A stretch of DNA of 64,000 nucleotides from Tigriopus japonicus. Lineage: Eukaryota > Arthropoda > Copepoda > Harpacticoida > Harpacticidae. The notes beneath the pieces were generated by a model. The model was not told the DNA's origin. It did no database searches and was given only the letters and a program-made list of their open reading frames with translations. Position numbers and translations under genes: made by a program. Where the stretch lies: NCBI GenBank assembly GCA_010645155.1, contig JAAGOF010000055.1, positions 1,012,313 to 1,076,312 on the forward strand. The letters run 5' to 3'. Below, one piece after another: positions 30,969 through 43,300 of the stretch (position 1 is its first letter; every line of letters starts with the position of its first letter).

Positions 30969-33687
30969 TTAGCCGAATTGGAAAGAAAATCCACCCGGAG
31001 CGGCTCCACCCCCTGCTCCACCCATACCGCCAAAGGAGAAATGACTTGCTCCGCCCATGTTAGGAACTCCCGCACCTCCACTGAAGAAGGCTTGGAAAAT
31101 GTCATTGGGATCGACACCGTGCCCTGAGAATCCATGGCCACCGTCCAAGTTGTCCAAGTCATGGCCGTTGTCGTATCTGGTCCTCTTTTTGGAATCGGTC
31201 AACACGCCGTAAGCCTCACCGACTTCCTTGAATTTCTTCTCGTGTTCTTTCTTTTCCTCTTCGGTAGCATTGGCATGTCGATCTGAAAGGTTCAAGAAAA
31301 CATTTACCAATCATTAGAGGACGGAAACAAAAGCAGAGAAAAATTACGAAAAGAATAAGTTTTTAAAGTTACAAAGTAGGCTAAAAAAAATTTTTGTGTG
31401 TGCTCTCGCCTTGCTCGTATTTATGTGCTGGTGCTCTCCCTAGTCAATCCCTTGTCTTAGTAGCTACATACGAATTCTTTTGAACTTGATTTAACTTGTC
31501 GTGGATCAAGAAGAGCCCTGGAAGAACATTTCTTGAGGCATTCATTGAGTTTTAAAATAGTTTCAGACGTGTCTTTTAAATAGACGGAATCTTTTAAATG
31601 GGTCTTTCCTAATGATTTGTTCTCAAAAATTTGGCGGTGCTTGTTCCAGTACTACTTTACGTTTTCTCTACTCCCGTTCTTTTGTCCTTGAACCTATATA
31701 CCCTGTATACATGTACTTCACATGATTTGGGTGACTAAACTAATAAACCAATATAAAAGGTGATTAGGGCAGGAAAAAATATTGTTACACTTCAAAGCTG
31801 ACTTTTTGTAAGGTTTAATCTCAACAAGTTTTTTAAAGAAAAAGCGTTTTCATTCTCTCTCTCTCTACGTATCATTCTATTTTTTAGAAAGGGCCAAGAA
31901 GTACAGGTTCACTTACCCGGATGATGGATCATAGCTCGCTTTCGGTAGGCTTTCTTGATCTCATCGTCAGTGGCGTTTTTGCTCACGCCAAGGATCTTGT
32001 AGTAGTCCTTTCGTTTGCTTTTTTGCAATTCCAATTTAGCTTGTTGCAAGAGTCTCTTCGTTTCCACGGAACGATCCAATCGCACGGCTTTTTCGCAATC
32101 GCGCACAGCTTCTTCGTAGGACTCGAGTTCGATCAAAGATTTGGCTCTTCTCAGAAGGGCTTTTAGGTAACCATCATCTAGATTTAGGGCAGCGGTACAA
32201 TCGTCCACGGATTGTTGCCATTTGCTCATCTATAAAACAAGGCCAGGCAGAGAGTTAATAAAAATTTAGCCTGAGAAGTCCATGGATGCTCTGAACATAC
32301 TCTGGCCGCAACAGTTCCGCGGTTGAAGAACAACTTGGCATTGGTTGTCTTGTTCAAGGGATCGATTTCTAGAGCTTCGGAGTACAGACTCAAGGCCTCG
32401 CTGAGTTTGGAGGCCTTGAAGGCTGCGTTTCCTTCGTCTTTCTTCTGTTTGAGAAGTTTGGCTCTCTTGTAGACTTCCTTGGCCTTATGGTGATCGGGTG
32501 CCAATCTCAACACTTGTTGAAAATGGGAGAATGCCTTATCGAGGTTGTCCTCGTAGTACAAGCAGAGTCCGCGCACATACATGGCGTCCGCATTGCGACC
32601 ATCTGCCCGCAAAAGGTCATTGGCCACTACTTGACCTTCAGGAATACGGCCAAGGAAGGCCAGACATTCCGCTCGTAGAATCTTCAGATTTCGGCAGGCC
32701 GTGGCTAGAGTAAGGGCTCGATCAAGACAATAGAGAGCCTAAAAATAGCAAAAAAAAGGGTTAGAACTCTTTTTGAACAATTGAACAACAGACATTGTTC
32801 ACTCACTTTTCTGTACTCTTTGTCTTGATAGGCAGTTTGAGCTTCTTCCTTGAACTTCTCCAATGTTTCTACCGTGGTCTTTTCGGCTTTAAGGCCTGCA
32901 TTGTCGGGCTCAATTTCGAGGGCTTTTTGCAAGGCCTGCTTAGCTGAGGCCACTTCGCCCAAGGCCACACAACATTTGATCATGCGAATATAGCCTTTAG
33001 TAAAGTTTGAATCCAGGTCCACGCAGGTCTTGGCGTCATTGAGGCCATCATTGAATTGAGCCAACATCATGAAACAGGCAGATCGATTGCTGTAATAGGC
33101 CGGGCATTCTGGGTCCAAATCTACAAAACAAGGCCGGAAAAGTTTTGAATTGTGTCTTTTCTTAGAGGATAATGCAAGAATATCAAATGTCGAGTCCCTG
33201 AACTTCTTGGAAATGAGAGTCAAGTGGGCCCCTTTAGAATCATTCATCATCATTTCAAATAGATTGTAATGGGGCTCTCAGAAGAATCAATCGCTTCACG
33301 TTTCTGCCTTGGAGTGACATGATGATGCACTCTCATTGATGTGGGCGTTTTATGTAGGCAGATAAATTTTGGGGTTACTTCAACGGCAACGACGTTGGCA
33401 ACAGCCTTTCAGATTTCGAAAACGAACCAATTTCTAAAGGGTTCTTGCTCTCAACTCTCCGATCATGATCACATTCGACACTGGTGAGATCAATTGAATC
33501 ATGAGATCACATGCATGAGCTCGCATGTCGCATGCGATCGACACTTTTTTCTCAACTGAAGATTGAAATAAATTGCCATGATTCTCTTTGATACTTACTA
33601 ATGGCCTCAGAATAGAGTTCAAGAGCCTCTCGATAGTTTTTGGTCTTGTAGAATTCATTGCCTCGATCCTTGAGTTGGTCCGCCTCA
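30969..33687 (-). CDS. DNAJC7: DNAJC7 / TPR2-like Hsp40 co-chaperone (5' exon missing)
   Basis: A cytosolic co-chaperone whose TPR domains bind Hsp70 and Hsp90 and whose C-terminal J domain stimulates Hsp70 ATPase. The exons I can splice are 33687-33599, 33120-32807, 32738-32301, 32229-31917 and 31282-30969, all with GT-AG borders and consistent phases, giving about 489 residues. TPR-type helices run from [20 protein letters not shown] onward, including [19 protein letters not shown]. The J domain starts [20 protein letters not shown]. Its HPD motif is split by an intron (HHP-G/AT). The protein ends in a Gly-rich stretch and FQFG, as vertebrate DNAJC7 does. The first exon here begins inside a codon (T/GAG), so at least one upstream exon with the start codon is missing; I could not find it upstream to 37 kb. 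Confidence 0.92.
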
Positions 33688-36600
33688 CTGAAAAGAGAAA
33701 CGAGAACTTTACATGCGGTCACCCTGATAAACATCTTCAATTCCAATTTCGAAGAACCCCTATTTCTGATTCAAGACAATAACCTTCCAGGTGGGCAACC
33801 CAACATTCAAATACCTCGTGATCGTCAGTTTCTCTCGCTAAAATAAGTCATCGAAGTCTAACCACGTGATAGAAGAACACCAAAACGAGCTTGGAAATGC
33901 ATTCAAAAAATGCCGGCGTACGAAAAGTAAGACTGAACTTTAATCTACGGAATGACAATGCAGGTTATTCTTTTTCTTATTCAAACTCTTCCATGTGTCT
34001 TGGCAAGTGGTTACTAAAATTAATTTAATTCCGGCATTTCCACTCCATGACTTGTTTTTTTTTCTCAATGCGATCGCTCCTGTTTCTTAATGAATCTTGA
34101 AGTATGCGGATAATGATGGATTTATCGAAACCTCTACCTCACCAAAGACTTGAATAGAACCTGTTGACATTCCACTCGGTTTTGGTTCCCGACCAATTTC
34201 ATACCCTTGTTAATGTTGCCATTAGTAAACTGTCTGGAGCTAGAACTCGTGGCATTCTTGAAGAAAACATCCTTTGTTGTAATTGATCGACCTCTCGAAT
34301 TGTAGAATTGTAGAATGGTGATTGTCTTTGTGCAAGAGATGATCTTTTCATGTTTTGTTCGCATGAAAGCAATTTGTTCAGGCATGAAAATAGGTCGTCA
34401 GCGTGTGCAAAAAGACTAGTAATCTCGATTTTACGATCAAACCCTCTTTCACAAGAAATCGACCTCACCATTTCTGGATAGCAAACAACGATTCCACAAG
34501 TCTCATTCGCTCGCAAATTGGGTTAAGATATTTTGAGCATGCTCGAACCATTGCAGGCATGACAAAATCCTTTCAGATGCCTTCCAGAAGTGCTCAAGAA
34601 TACCCATTATCGATGGCTAATGGCCAAGTACTAAGAGGAATGGCTAAAATATCTTGTCAGAGCCCTACTTACAATCGATATTTCAGCTCGTCCCCCTTGA
34701 AACTATCCGACCATTGCCCAAGTACTACAAAGAGCAGCCAACAATTTTTGACTACCATTCTCCCGAAGTTTGGCTTCTAGTGTTCAAGGTCGAATCATGG
34801 ACGGAGGTTGTTGGTTGGTTGGTCGTTCAACATCTCCCGTTGTGACTGTATGTCTGTTGTTGAAGCTCTGATATATTTGATGCCATCGCACCCTGAACAA
34901 CATACCACGACGTCATTGGTTGGTTGGTTGGTTCTATCGTTTCTTCGCTAGATCGCGCCAAATAGCACAGAGCACTTAAGGGCATCCAAATACTCGTCGC
35001 AGTTTCATCCCATGGAGGATCGTGATGATGACTTCATATCACACGGACTTGAAAGCCCTCCTTTCAAGTCAACATACAATGATTATGGTTGGTCATCCAT
35101 GCAAAAAAGTCTGTCTTGGAAATGAAAGCAGAGTGTGACTTGAGTACATATTTGATGGGGGTTAGATAAGAAGGCAGAGAAGCCCAAATAAGGAGGCCAT
35201 CAATATACAGTGATACAGAAGACAGGGCTTTGAACTCGGGAGTCAAATATTGGTGGTGTTGCTTTGGGAACAAATCTAGCACAATTTTTTCCCCTCTCCC
35301 ACTCGTTCACACATTTTCAGCGGTCGGAATGTCGCTAATCCGGATTTGTATTTTTGGGAGATTGTCGAACAAGAAAAGCTCGCAAGATAGTTGTAATTAC
35401 TACCAAACCACAAATTGAATCATTCGCTTTAAAGGTTGGAAGTACAAATTCTAATCGTGCTTAGGCTAAATATGGATGTAATCTTCGAATCGCAACTCGA
35501 CGAGCCTCCCTCTGAGAATCGACAGTGTTGTTGGATACAAAAAGTTGATCAATTGAAAGTGTTCATTTGATCATCACGCAAAGCAAGGTCGGTCGGTCCA
35601 AGCCCGATGATGATGATAATAATAATACGAATTGCGAACTTGGCGAGTTCTTGTGTGAATGTGCATGTCCAACGTAATTGGCCGTTTTACAGCTACTTAA
35701 TGGTCCAGTCTTCCCATCAATTAATATTCAAGGTCGACGACATGTGTGAACTTGCCATGCAAGCAAGGTTCACGAAAATATTTTGATGCTTCGTGTGCGT
35801 CACCGCCACCACTTATTACTAAACCGACCACCAAAAACTTTTGAGCATGACATCCATCTTTAAGAGGTGATTTAAATGGAGGCCCTCCTCCAAGGCAGAA
35901 CCAGAAACAAAACCCAAAAAACGTTGATATTGATCAACAAAGGGGAGAGGGTAACTAAAAAGACAAGTCCTCTTATGCATGGAGGCACATAGAGACGCAA
36001 GGGGTGCTCAAAGATGGACCAACGAAACGATGACTATAAATTAAAAAAAGTGCAAAAAGTTCCCCGAATACCATGAATAGTCACTAGAACTTTTGATGGC
36101 CCTATTGTCATGCTCAAGGGCATTTTCCAGCCGCATTGATTAGGACCGGAAGTATTGGGATTGGAGTTGGCGAAGAGTAAGTGAATCATAAAAGTTATTG
36201 AGACGGGTCCCAATTGAGCCTGATTGGAAATAGCTTTGTGGGCTTTGATTGGCTGACAACCATCAATAACATTCGATTGGAACCCGATGAGGACGATCAT
36301 CATCATCAAGCCGAAGGATCGCCGTCATTGTGGTGATTTCAACTCCGATTCAAGTTTTGTAAGCACTGAAATTGATGATGGCCACGTTACTTGCAACATT
36401 GCTTCTTTGAAGCTTGGCAAGCGCAGTAAGCACGGGCTCACGAAGACATTGAACACCGTTCGACTGACATTATTCTCCTTTACGAGGATATTTAAATGCA
36501 TTGAAATTCCAAAAAATTGCCCTGACCAAAAGCAAATTCCACGCATTAATAGCGAGGACTTGAACCGCTTTTGGTGTTGGCGCAATTCGGAATAAAACAA

Positions 36601-37227
36601 ACAATGCCACAAAGAGAAGAAGAGAGGCTCAAAGGGTTCTTCGGAAGCGACTCGGCGTTAAATTCAATTTCGTATCAGTCACCATATCAATCTACGACAA
36701 AAACTGTTTTTTGGACAAAAAGTCTGCAGGAAGTCGACGGGATGAAATATTATTCAAATGAGCTTTTTGCTTCACGTGTGATGTTGTCCATATCAAATAT
36801 TCCGCGATGTGAGTTAAGACAACTCATCACGCCAGAATTTGTGAATGTTCGACAGGCCGCTTTTAAAGCAAATATTATCATCTACCAGCCGATTTTCTAA
36901 GCACATGCTTATACTCTTATCAGCTGGCAGACAAATGCCGTCCGTTCGTGGTGGTTTTTCCTTCTAGTGTCAATGCACTCTTCACCATTTGAAGTGGACA
37001 AAAGAGAAATGGGCCCGTTGTTCAACAGAGGGGATCATGTTGACTTGACAGAGTTTTTGCCTATTGCCATTAACGACAAGACGAGGCACGAGTGAGTACA
37101 TTGCCAAGCGACCATCTACCCAAGACGTTTCCCCCCCTCTGCTCACATTACCGTTGAATAAACACGAATCATGATACCCGTCAACTTCCACGACTCAAGA
37201 TCGTTTCATCTCGTTTGCTAAGCCTTC
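33688..37227. other. Region upstream of the DNAJC7-like gene, no supported gene
   Basis: The missing first DNAJC7-like exon should lie here or further upstream. A short TTGG repeat (34913-34932) is present. A minus-strand frame at 36034-36309 opens with a hydrophobic MMMMIVLIGFQS leader and a plus-strand frame lies at 36571-36900. Neither shows a known domain, so I do not call them genes. Confidence 0.4.
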
Positions 37228-38406
37228 TTATCTTACGGCACTGAAGCGATTTAATTCGTTACTTCCCGATAAGACAACTCTCACGACGTGATTGAGCAGT
37301 GTAATTGAGACTGCGTCGATTGTCGTGCAAAATGTCAACTCTAGTTGCTTCCTTCCTTGGTGAGATTGGCAATACCTTTTAAAAAGTTGTTGCTTGCTTG
37401 TTTTTGAAGGAGGCGAGTCCAATTTTCGAGACCTGGCATCAGCTCCATTCGATGATGAAGATCTTGACGAGGCTCTGGACTTAGAAGCCTTGTTTTTGCG
37501 TGGTGGGGGTCGGATCGAATGGACTTTGTGTATTTGAGCGAATTGTTCATTCATTGGGCCCATCTCTTCGATGGTCACTGCCCCATTATTGTAGGTAGTC
37601 TTTGGGGTAATCTCAGGGGTTTTCTCAGTTTTACCCGGAAACGATCGTTCAGAGGCCTTGGAAGGTATTGTGAGCTTGATAGGACTCTTGGACTTTCGGG
37701 GTCGGATTTCGTCTATTTCAGATTTGATTCGGTTTGCCGTTTCTTTCACGCGATTAATCTCATCGAGCATGGAAGTGAATTGTGGTCCATTATCTTCTAC
37801 CATTCCAGCGGTCTTCATTTGATCAGCATGAGAATTTCTACGGGGATAAGGCTTTGGTGGATGGTCTTCAAAAAGTGGATTATTCTTCCAGATTGAGTCT
37901 TCGCTTTGACTCGGAGAACCCTCATCGTTGTTGCAAGACCGTCCGGATTTCCCAATTTTGTGAAAATCCGAGGACTTTGCATTCAATTTTGACTTTGATT
38001 TTGATTTCTTGGGCCCTTTCATTTTCTGATCAGTTGTGCCAAAAGGCAAGGAAGTCAGATTTGATATTGGGTCACTTGGAGGTGGTGGAGGGATAGTTGA
38101 AGGTGGGGGTGGTCGGGTTGAGCTTTGAGATCGGGATCGTCGAATATTGTTTAAGAGACAATCGATCTCCTCGCAAGAAATTCGAGTCTTATCTAACGAC
38201 TTTTTGGCTCGGATTTGTTCCAAAGTGGACTCGACCAGATCTTCGCCATCGTTTCCTTCTGACACGCTATTCGAGCTATTGATTGTAGAACTGGGTTTGA
38301 TATCGAGCCCACCAAAGTCTTCACTTTGAGTCCGACGCTTCCGGGCTTCTCTCCAATGGCGGTCTAATGGGCGCCCTCTGAGCTGAATATTGGGAGCTGT
38401 ATGCAT
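37228..38406 (-). CDS. Disordered Pro/Ser/Lys-rich protein, unknown
   Basis: An open frame of 392 codons whose ATG has an in-frame TAG 18 bases upstream, so the start is plausible. The sequence is low-complexity and charged: a proline run PPPPSTIPPPPPS near residue 97, a Lys/Ser block KKSKSKSKLNAKSS, and an SRASSRSSSS tract. A short stretch (MLDEINRVKETANRIKSEID) could form a helix. The last 48 or so residues turn hydrophobic right after a donor-like AAAAG/GTATTG (37376/37375), so the true reading probably splices out there and the printed C-terminus may be intron. No domain is recognised; it could be a signalling scaffold or cytoskeletal protein. It lies downstream of and separate from the stop codon of the 1409-residue frame. 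Confidence 0.55.
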   Translation of the reverse strand: MHTAPNIQLRGRPLDRHWREARKRRTQSEDFGGLDIKPSSTINSSNSVSEGNDGEDLVESTLEQIRAKKSLDKTRISCEEIDCLLNNIRRSRSQSSTRPPPPSTIPPPPPSDPISNLTSLPFGTTDQKMKGPKKSKSKSKLNAKSSDFHKIGKSGRSCNNDEGSPSQSEDSIWKNNPLFEDHPPKPYPRRNSHADQMKTAGMVEDNGPQFTSMLDEINRVKETANRIKSEIDEIRPRKSKSPIKLTIPSKASERSFPGKTEKTPEITPKTTYNNGAVTIEEMGPMNEQFAQIHKVHSIRPPPRKNKASKSRASSRSSSSNGADARSRKLDSPPSKTSKQQLFKRYCQSHQGRKQLELTFCTTIDAVSITLLNHVVRVVLSGSNELNRFSAVR

Positions 38407-40379
38407 GATGGATGGTTGGCACTAAACACATTCACTGAGACCTGGTTCAACACTGGACTAATTGCAGTCTCCAAAGCATCAATGAGGTAAAAATCTTTTT
38501 CAAATGGATGACTCACAAGAAGTTCGACTGAACTTTCCGCACGGCACGGACTTCCACTGCACATACTGACAACAAAGTTGTGGACACAGTCCAAAGCAGT
38601 CGTTGGGAACATGCTGGAACGCTTCAGGGATGCTCCATTTCAAATAGTCACAAATTTAAACAATACTAACAAGGCCTGTTAGTGGATCGATGTATCACTC
38701 AGTGGGAATTGATTTCGACATTGAAGGGGGTCCCTTATCATTAAGTTCAAAGATACTACTTGTTATCTTGGAAACACCCCCTCTTTTTAGTAGATAATAG
38801 ACCTTGGCAACCCTCGTTGTATCAGGTTTGGAGCATTGCCCAAGAGTCTCTTGAATCACGGTCAAAGCACAACTAGCCCCAATAATATACTGATCAAGGC
38901 GAATGTTTTCCAACAATTAAGAACTAATTAGGTTTAAGCATTCAAGTGTAAAGCTAATGTATAAGGTCATCATAAACACACAATGTTTGTCCTGTCCATC
39001 CATGGGCGGTAAGCAACAACGATGAAAGGGGATGCTGCTCACTTGATCAATGTGGGCAATTATGAAACTGAGCAACTCTCGCACACCTTTTAAATGGGTT
39101 GTTTCAAGGACTCGTTTGACAGGCTACTCGAGAGCCCCGCCTAGCTTACTTCATTCAAAAACTCCTCCAAGGCCGAAGCAAATTACGATTTGCATCCACA
39201 GAGAATATATTAGGTTCAAGCCAAATAAGTCCACTAACCCGGGAGAGATGGATGGATGGATGGATGGATAGATGTACGAATGGTAGGCCTACTTTATCCC
39301 CGAGTTTTGAATGGTTGCTGTTGTTGGTTGGTTGAATGATGCAAATAAGATCAACCCGTCCATATTGGAGACAACAATTTGGCAACCCCTCAAGCCCAAT
39401 GCATACAAAAAAGTATCATTGGATGCATCTTCGTGTCACAAAACGTGTGCTACATCTTGCACGACAAAGAGGGTTATAGAAAGGAAAAAGAGAGTCAAGG
39501 ACATTCATTCTCTCATCTGCCTTAAGCCTCGAAACCGATTGAAACTCTTCCTCCAATCAAGCTCATTGTTCCCATCGAAATCAAGTTCCTTAACCGACTT
39601 TGTTCTTGATCCCAACACAAATCTCACGTTGTTGCACGTAGGTACTTTGTACTAGGGCAAGGACGTTAAATTGAAAGACGAGTGCGAGGTCGAATGACGT
39701 CGAGGGCGTGAATAAATCATACCTTGACATACCTCATGCGATAAAAAAGGCTACTAATGAGCTTTAAGACATACAAACTGCTTCATTGAATCACAAAACT
39801 CGTGAATCGTAAGGTGTCTGGGCACAAAAAGTGCCACGTCCTTTTGTCACCTTCATTGGATTGTACAAAGATAAAAAAGAAGTCAGGCAGAGCGGTGCTA
39901 GTGAACTCAAGAGCAAAACTAGGCTGATTATGGAAAGCTGTCATGAAAAAACGAGTTATAGAACCTTGTTCCACCATCAGACCACGTCACTCTTTGTATA
40001 GGGTCTTTAATCAGCCGTGGAAGGTTTTGTGCCTGCCCAGTTAGTATAACAATAGAGAAGGTATACCGGTCGCAATCAAAACGGACAAAAACTGGAGCAA
40101 TTCAGCGGAATCTCATTCGCTGTGGGTGGACACACGATGTTTCGAAGGAATTCCGAAACGACCTCCGACCGTTTTTCCCATTCATATAATCGTAAAAAGT
40201 GGAATTCAAGGAATCCGTGAACGAGTCCATTTGCGTTGTAGCCATCAAATACAGTAAATGAGCTTTACCGCACACATGTTCCACCGGTCATCGAAATTCC
40301 AATTCATGGTGTTTACTTGTACTGTATTGTTTTTAATATTTGTTTTGATCATTAAGGTTATTTTTGCTTTGACAATTGA
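38407..40379. other. Non-coding stretch between two disordered-protein genes
   Basis: A tetranucleotide repeat ATGG (39246-39270) is present. The short open frames show no domain. It may hold the 5' exon and promoter of the 37228-38406 gene. Confidence 0.4.
39246..39270 (+). repeat. ATGG microsatellite
   Basis: About six tandem copies of 'atgg', likely length-variable. Confidence 0.85.
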
Positions 40380-43300
40380 TTAGATATACGGCTCGTCTTT
40401 GGCTTTGGCGTCCGACTGACATTTGAGCAACTTCAGTTCGGAACGATTCTTCTCCCACTTCTCCAAGGAATTGGGAGTAGTCTCTACACTCGAGCTGATT
40501 GAATCCACCAAGGGGATAGGTTCCCCCTTCTGAGCATCATTAGCAGCTTTCCGAGTGGCATTTACAAAGGCTTGAATTCGTTCGGTGGCCAAATCGTGCG
40601 TTTCCGGTTTGTAGTAACTTGGAAACACTGGTTTGAATCCTGCCGATTGGGTCATCACTTGGCATCCCCCATCGGAGATGGAACGCTTATAGGTTTGGGG
40701 CGATAGGTGCATTTCATCACTGGGATTCGAAACTCTCTCGTTCCAAAATGAGACTAGTCGATTACGAGATGTCAAGTCGGGCGATTGGAACTGACAATCA
40801 AACTGAGGATTTGGTGATGGTGTGGAACATGACGTCCCAGTGGATCGACTTGAGCTTGAGTTTTCCGCATTCGGCGTGCTTTGATTGGAACTCCCCGATG
40901 GCCATCTCGAGTGGTCCATGAGCGCCGAGGAACTTGTGCCAAAATTTCCCCCGGGGGAACCCAAATGTTTATTATTTGAATGTGAGGAATTTTGAGAACT
41001 TGCCGACAGTAGGGAGCTAGTCGGGGCATTCCTCAATCTCGCTCCATCATCAATCTTTTTTAGATGCTCCGACTTTCTCGTTCTTCTTTTGACACTTGCC
41101 ATAATGGGTGGGTCTTTGTCGGTGTCAAAGGTCTCGAGTAAATACAAGCTCTCTTGTTGAGGCGTTCCTGTCTCTTTGTCCTTTCTCCCCATTGAGTATT
41201 GTTGGCCTTGCTTTCCTCGGTCATCGTGTCGTCCACCGTGACCATTTGACCCTTGTTCAAGCCAGCCATGTTGATCGTGGCCTACCTTTGTTAGATTGAA
41301 TTCGTCGAGATCTTCGAGCTCTGGGTCGGCCAATGGGGGACAGCCCACAATCATGAATGACATGTCAGTTTTGCTCGAATCTTGTGCAGATTTTTTGCTC
41401 AGTGCATTGGCTAAAGGCAATGAATTGGACATTTTCGAAAAAGTGTCCATTTTCTTTGCGTCGTCTTTGAATGTTGTACTCCAGGATGTTCTTTGGGTCG
41501 ATGCCATCACATCCTGAGTAGGGGTGTCATCTCGAGAGGCTGACGCCTCGCTTTCGGTTGAATGGTAGACATTTTGGGCGAGCGAAACTAAGTCCCCTAG
41601 TTGAGTGGATCCATCTTGGTCCATCCAATCATCCCAATCCAGGTTTTCCAACTCGGAGTCTTCATCAGAATTGAAGGACTCATTCAAAAGATTGGCAATA
41701 GTGCTCGCAATCGACATCCGCTTGTCTTCTACGTCGATCTCATCATTGGACAAATACGCCGGACCATAAAAGTCATCCAGAGGCGGATATGGAACTGGAA
41801 CTCCATTGAAGGCTGGATTCCGGTCAGTTGGCTCGGCTTTGGTATAGATCGGCTTCTTCTTTCTGAGGTAATTCCTCAAGAACTTCAACCCTGAGCCAGA
41901 CACCGACGAGAGGTTTATCGAACTTCTGGCATTGGTTTTGACAGACGATATTGAAGACAGAGCATCCTGGATTTCCTCCAAGTCTAAAGGTTCTCGCAGA
42001 AAGTCGTTCCACGTTTCTTCTTCAGTGGTCGAACTAGCGCTAGAACAAGAAGAATCGGTCCCCGATCGCAAGGATAAGGCATCCGAGACAAGACGTTCAA
42101 TGAGAACCTCACGACGAAATCGGGCTTGGCTCTCCCGATCCTCGTCTGTATCGGGGGGTTTGCTCGAGATTAAAGAGTCAGATTTGTCGTCTTTTCGGTC
42201 ATCAGCGCTACGTTTTTTCCTTTGTACAAACTTGCGGAAGAAGTTCATGCCAGTCCCCGAAACAGTGGAAACACTTTGAGCGTCCTGCATGTCACTGACA
42301 GATCTGTCTTCAGTACTCTCTTGACAGTATTCCTTGTCTGGAATTTGCTTGTGTTTTCCTTGGAGTTTGGACCTTGAAGCGCTATCCGTTGTGGAGGCGA
42401 GCTTGGGTCTGAGATTTTTTCTTCTACACACTTTGGGTGTTTTAGTATCATCCTCCTTGTCAAATTGCAAGTACGAAATCACTTCGTCCCTGTACTCTCC
42501 ATTACTAACTGGACTCAATGTCGAGAAGATGTCGCTATCAGACGATGAACTAGTTTTGGGCACATTTGAGACATCTATCGATTTCTGCACCCCAGAGAGA
42601 TGAGTAGGCGACTTTTCCGATTTTAACTGAAAATCCATTCCAGCCAATCCACTGTCGCCTGATCGGACGAAACTACGCTGCTGTGACATTTTGATTGTGT
42701 TCTGGGGTGAAATGAGTTCAGGGGATGGGAAATGAGGGAAACAACTAGGTGAGCTTTGGACAGAGGTATAAGAAGTATGACTAGAACAGGGAGAGGATAG
42801 GTATTTTCTTAACGAATTACTACTGGAATGAATACCACCACCAAGGCCATCACCATACATGTTTTCGAATAGTACGAACCGTTTTGCGCTTGCAATGCTT
42901 CTCTCTGGGTCCTCATAACACGTTGGAGGCAACGAAATCTTCCTTGAAGGTTCCTTGTTGCCGCCACTCTTGCCATGACCGTTGGATCTTGTTGGCTTGG
43001 ACGACGATGTAGAGGAGTCACTGGAATGATCTTGAGAGAATCGTCTGGGTCGATTGGAAGCACTGGCACTCACAGCCGCTCGATGGTAGCGATACCCACT
43101 ACTTAAATTGTAAAGCAATCTTGAGCTAGCACTACTGAAACCACTGCTTGCACTGCTGGCGGGACTGGCGGCACCAGGAGGATCCTCGGGCACCGGTCTC
43201 CTTTCTGGAGAGGAGCTCAAACGGCTGGAACGTGTTTGGAATCGCCTTTCCAATGACTTTCGCCGCTGAGAAAGGTGACTATCGGTGCTGGAATTGGAGC

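Noticed and set aside
37519..38329. Plus-strand open frames opposite the proline-rich gene
   Set aside because: Shadows of the minus-strand coding exon.
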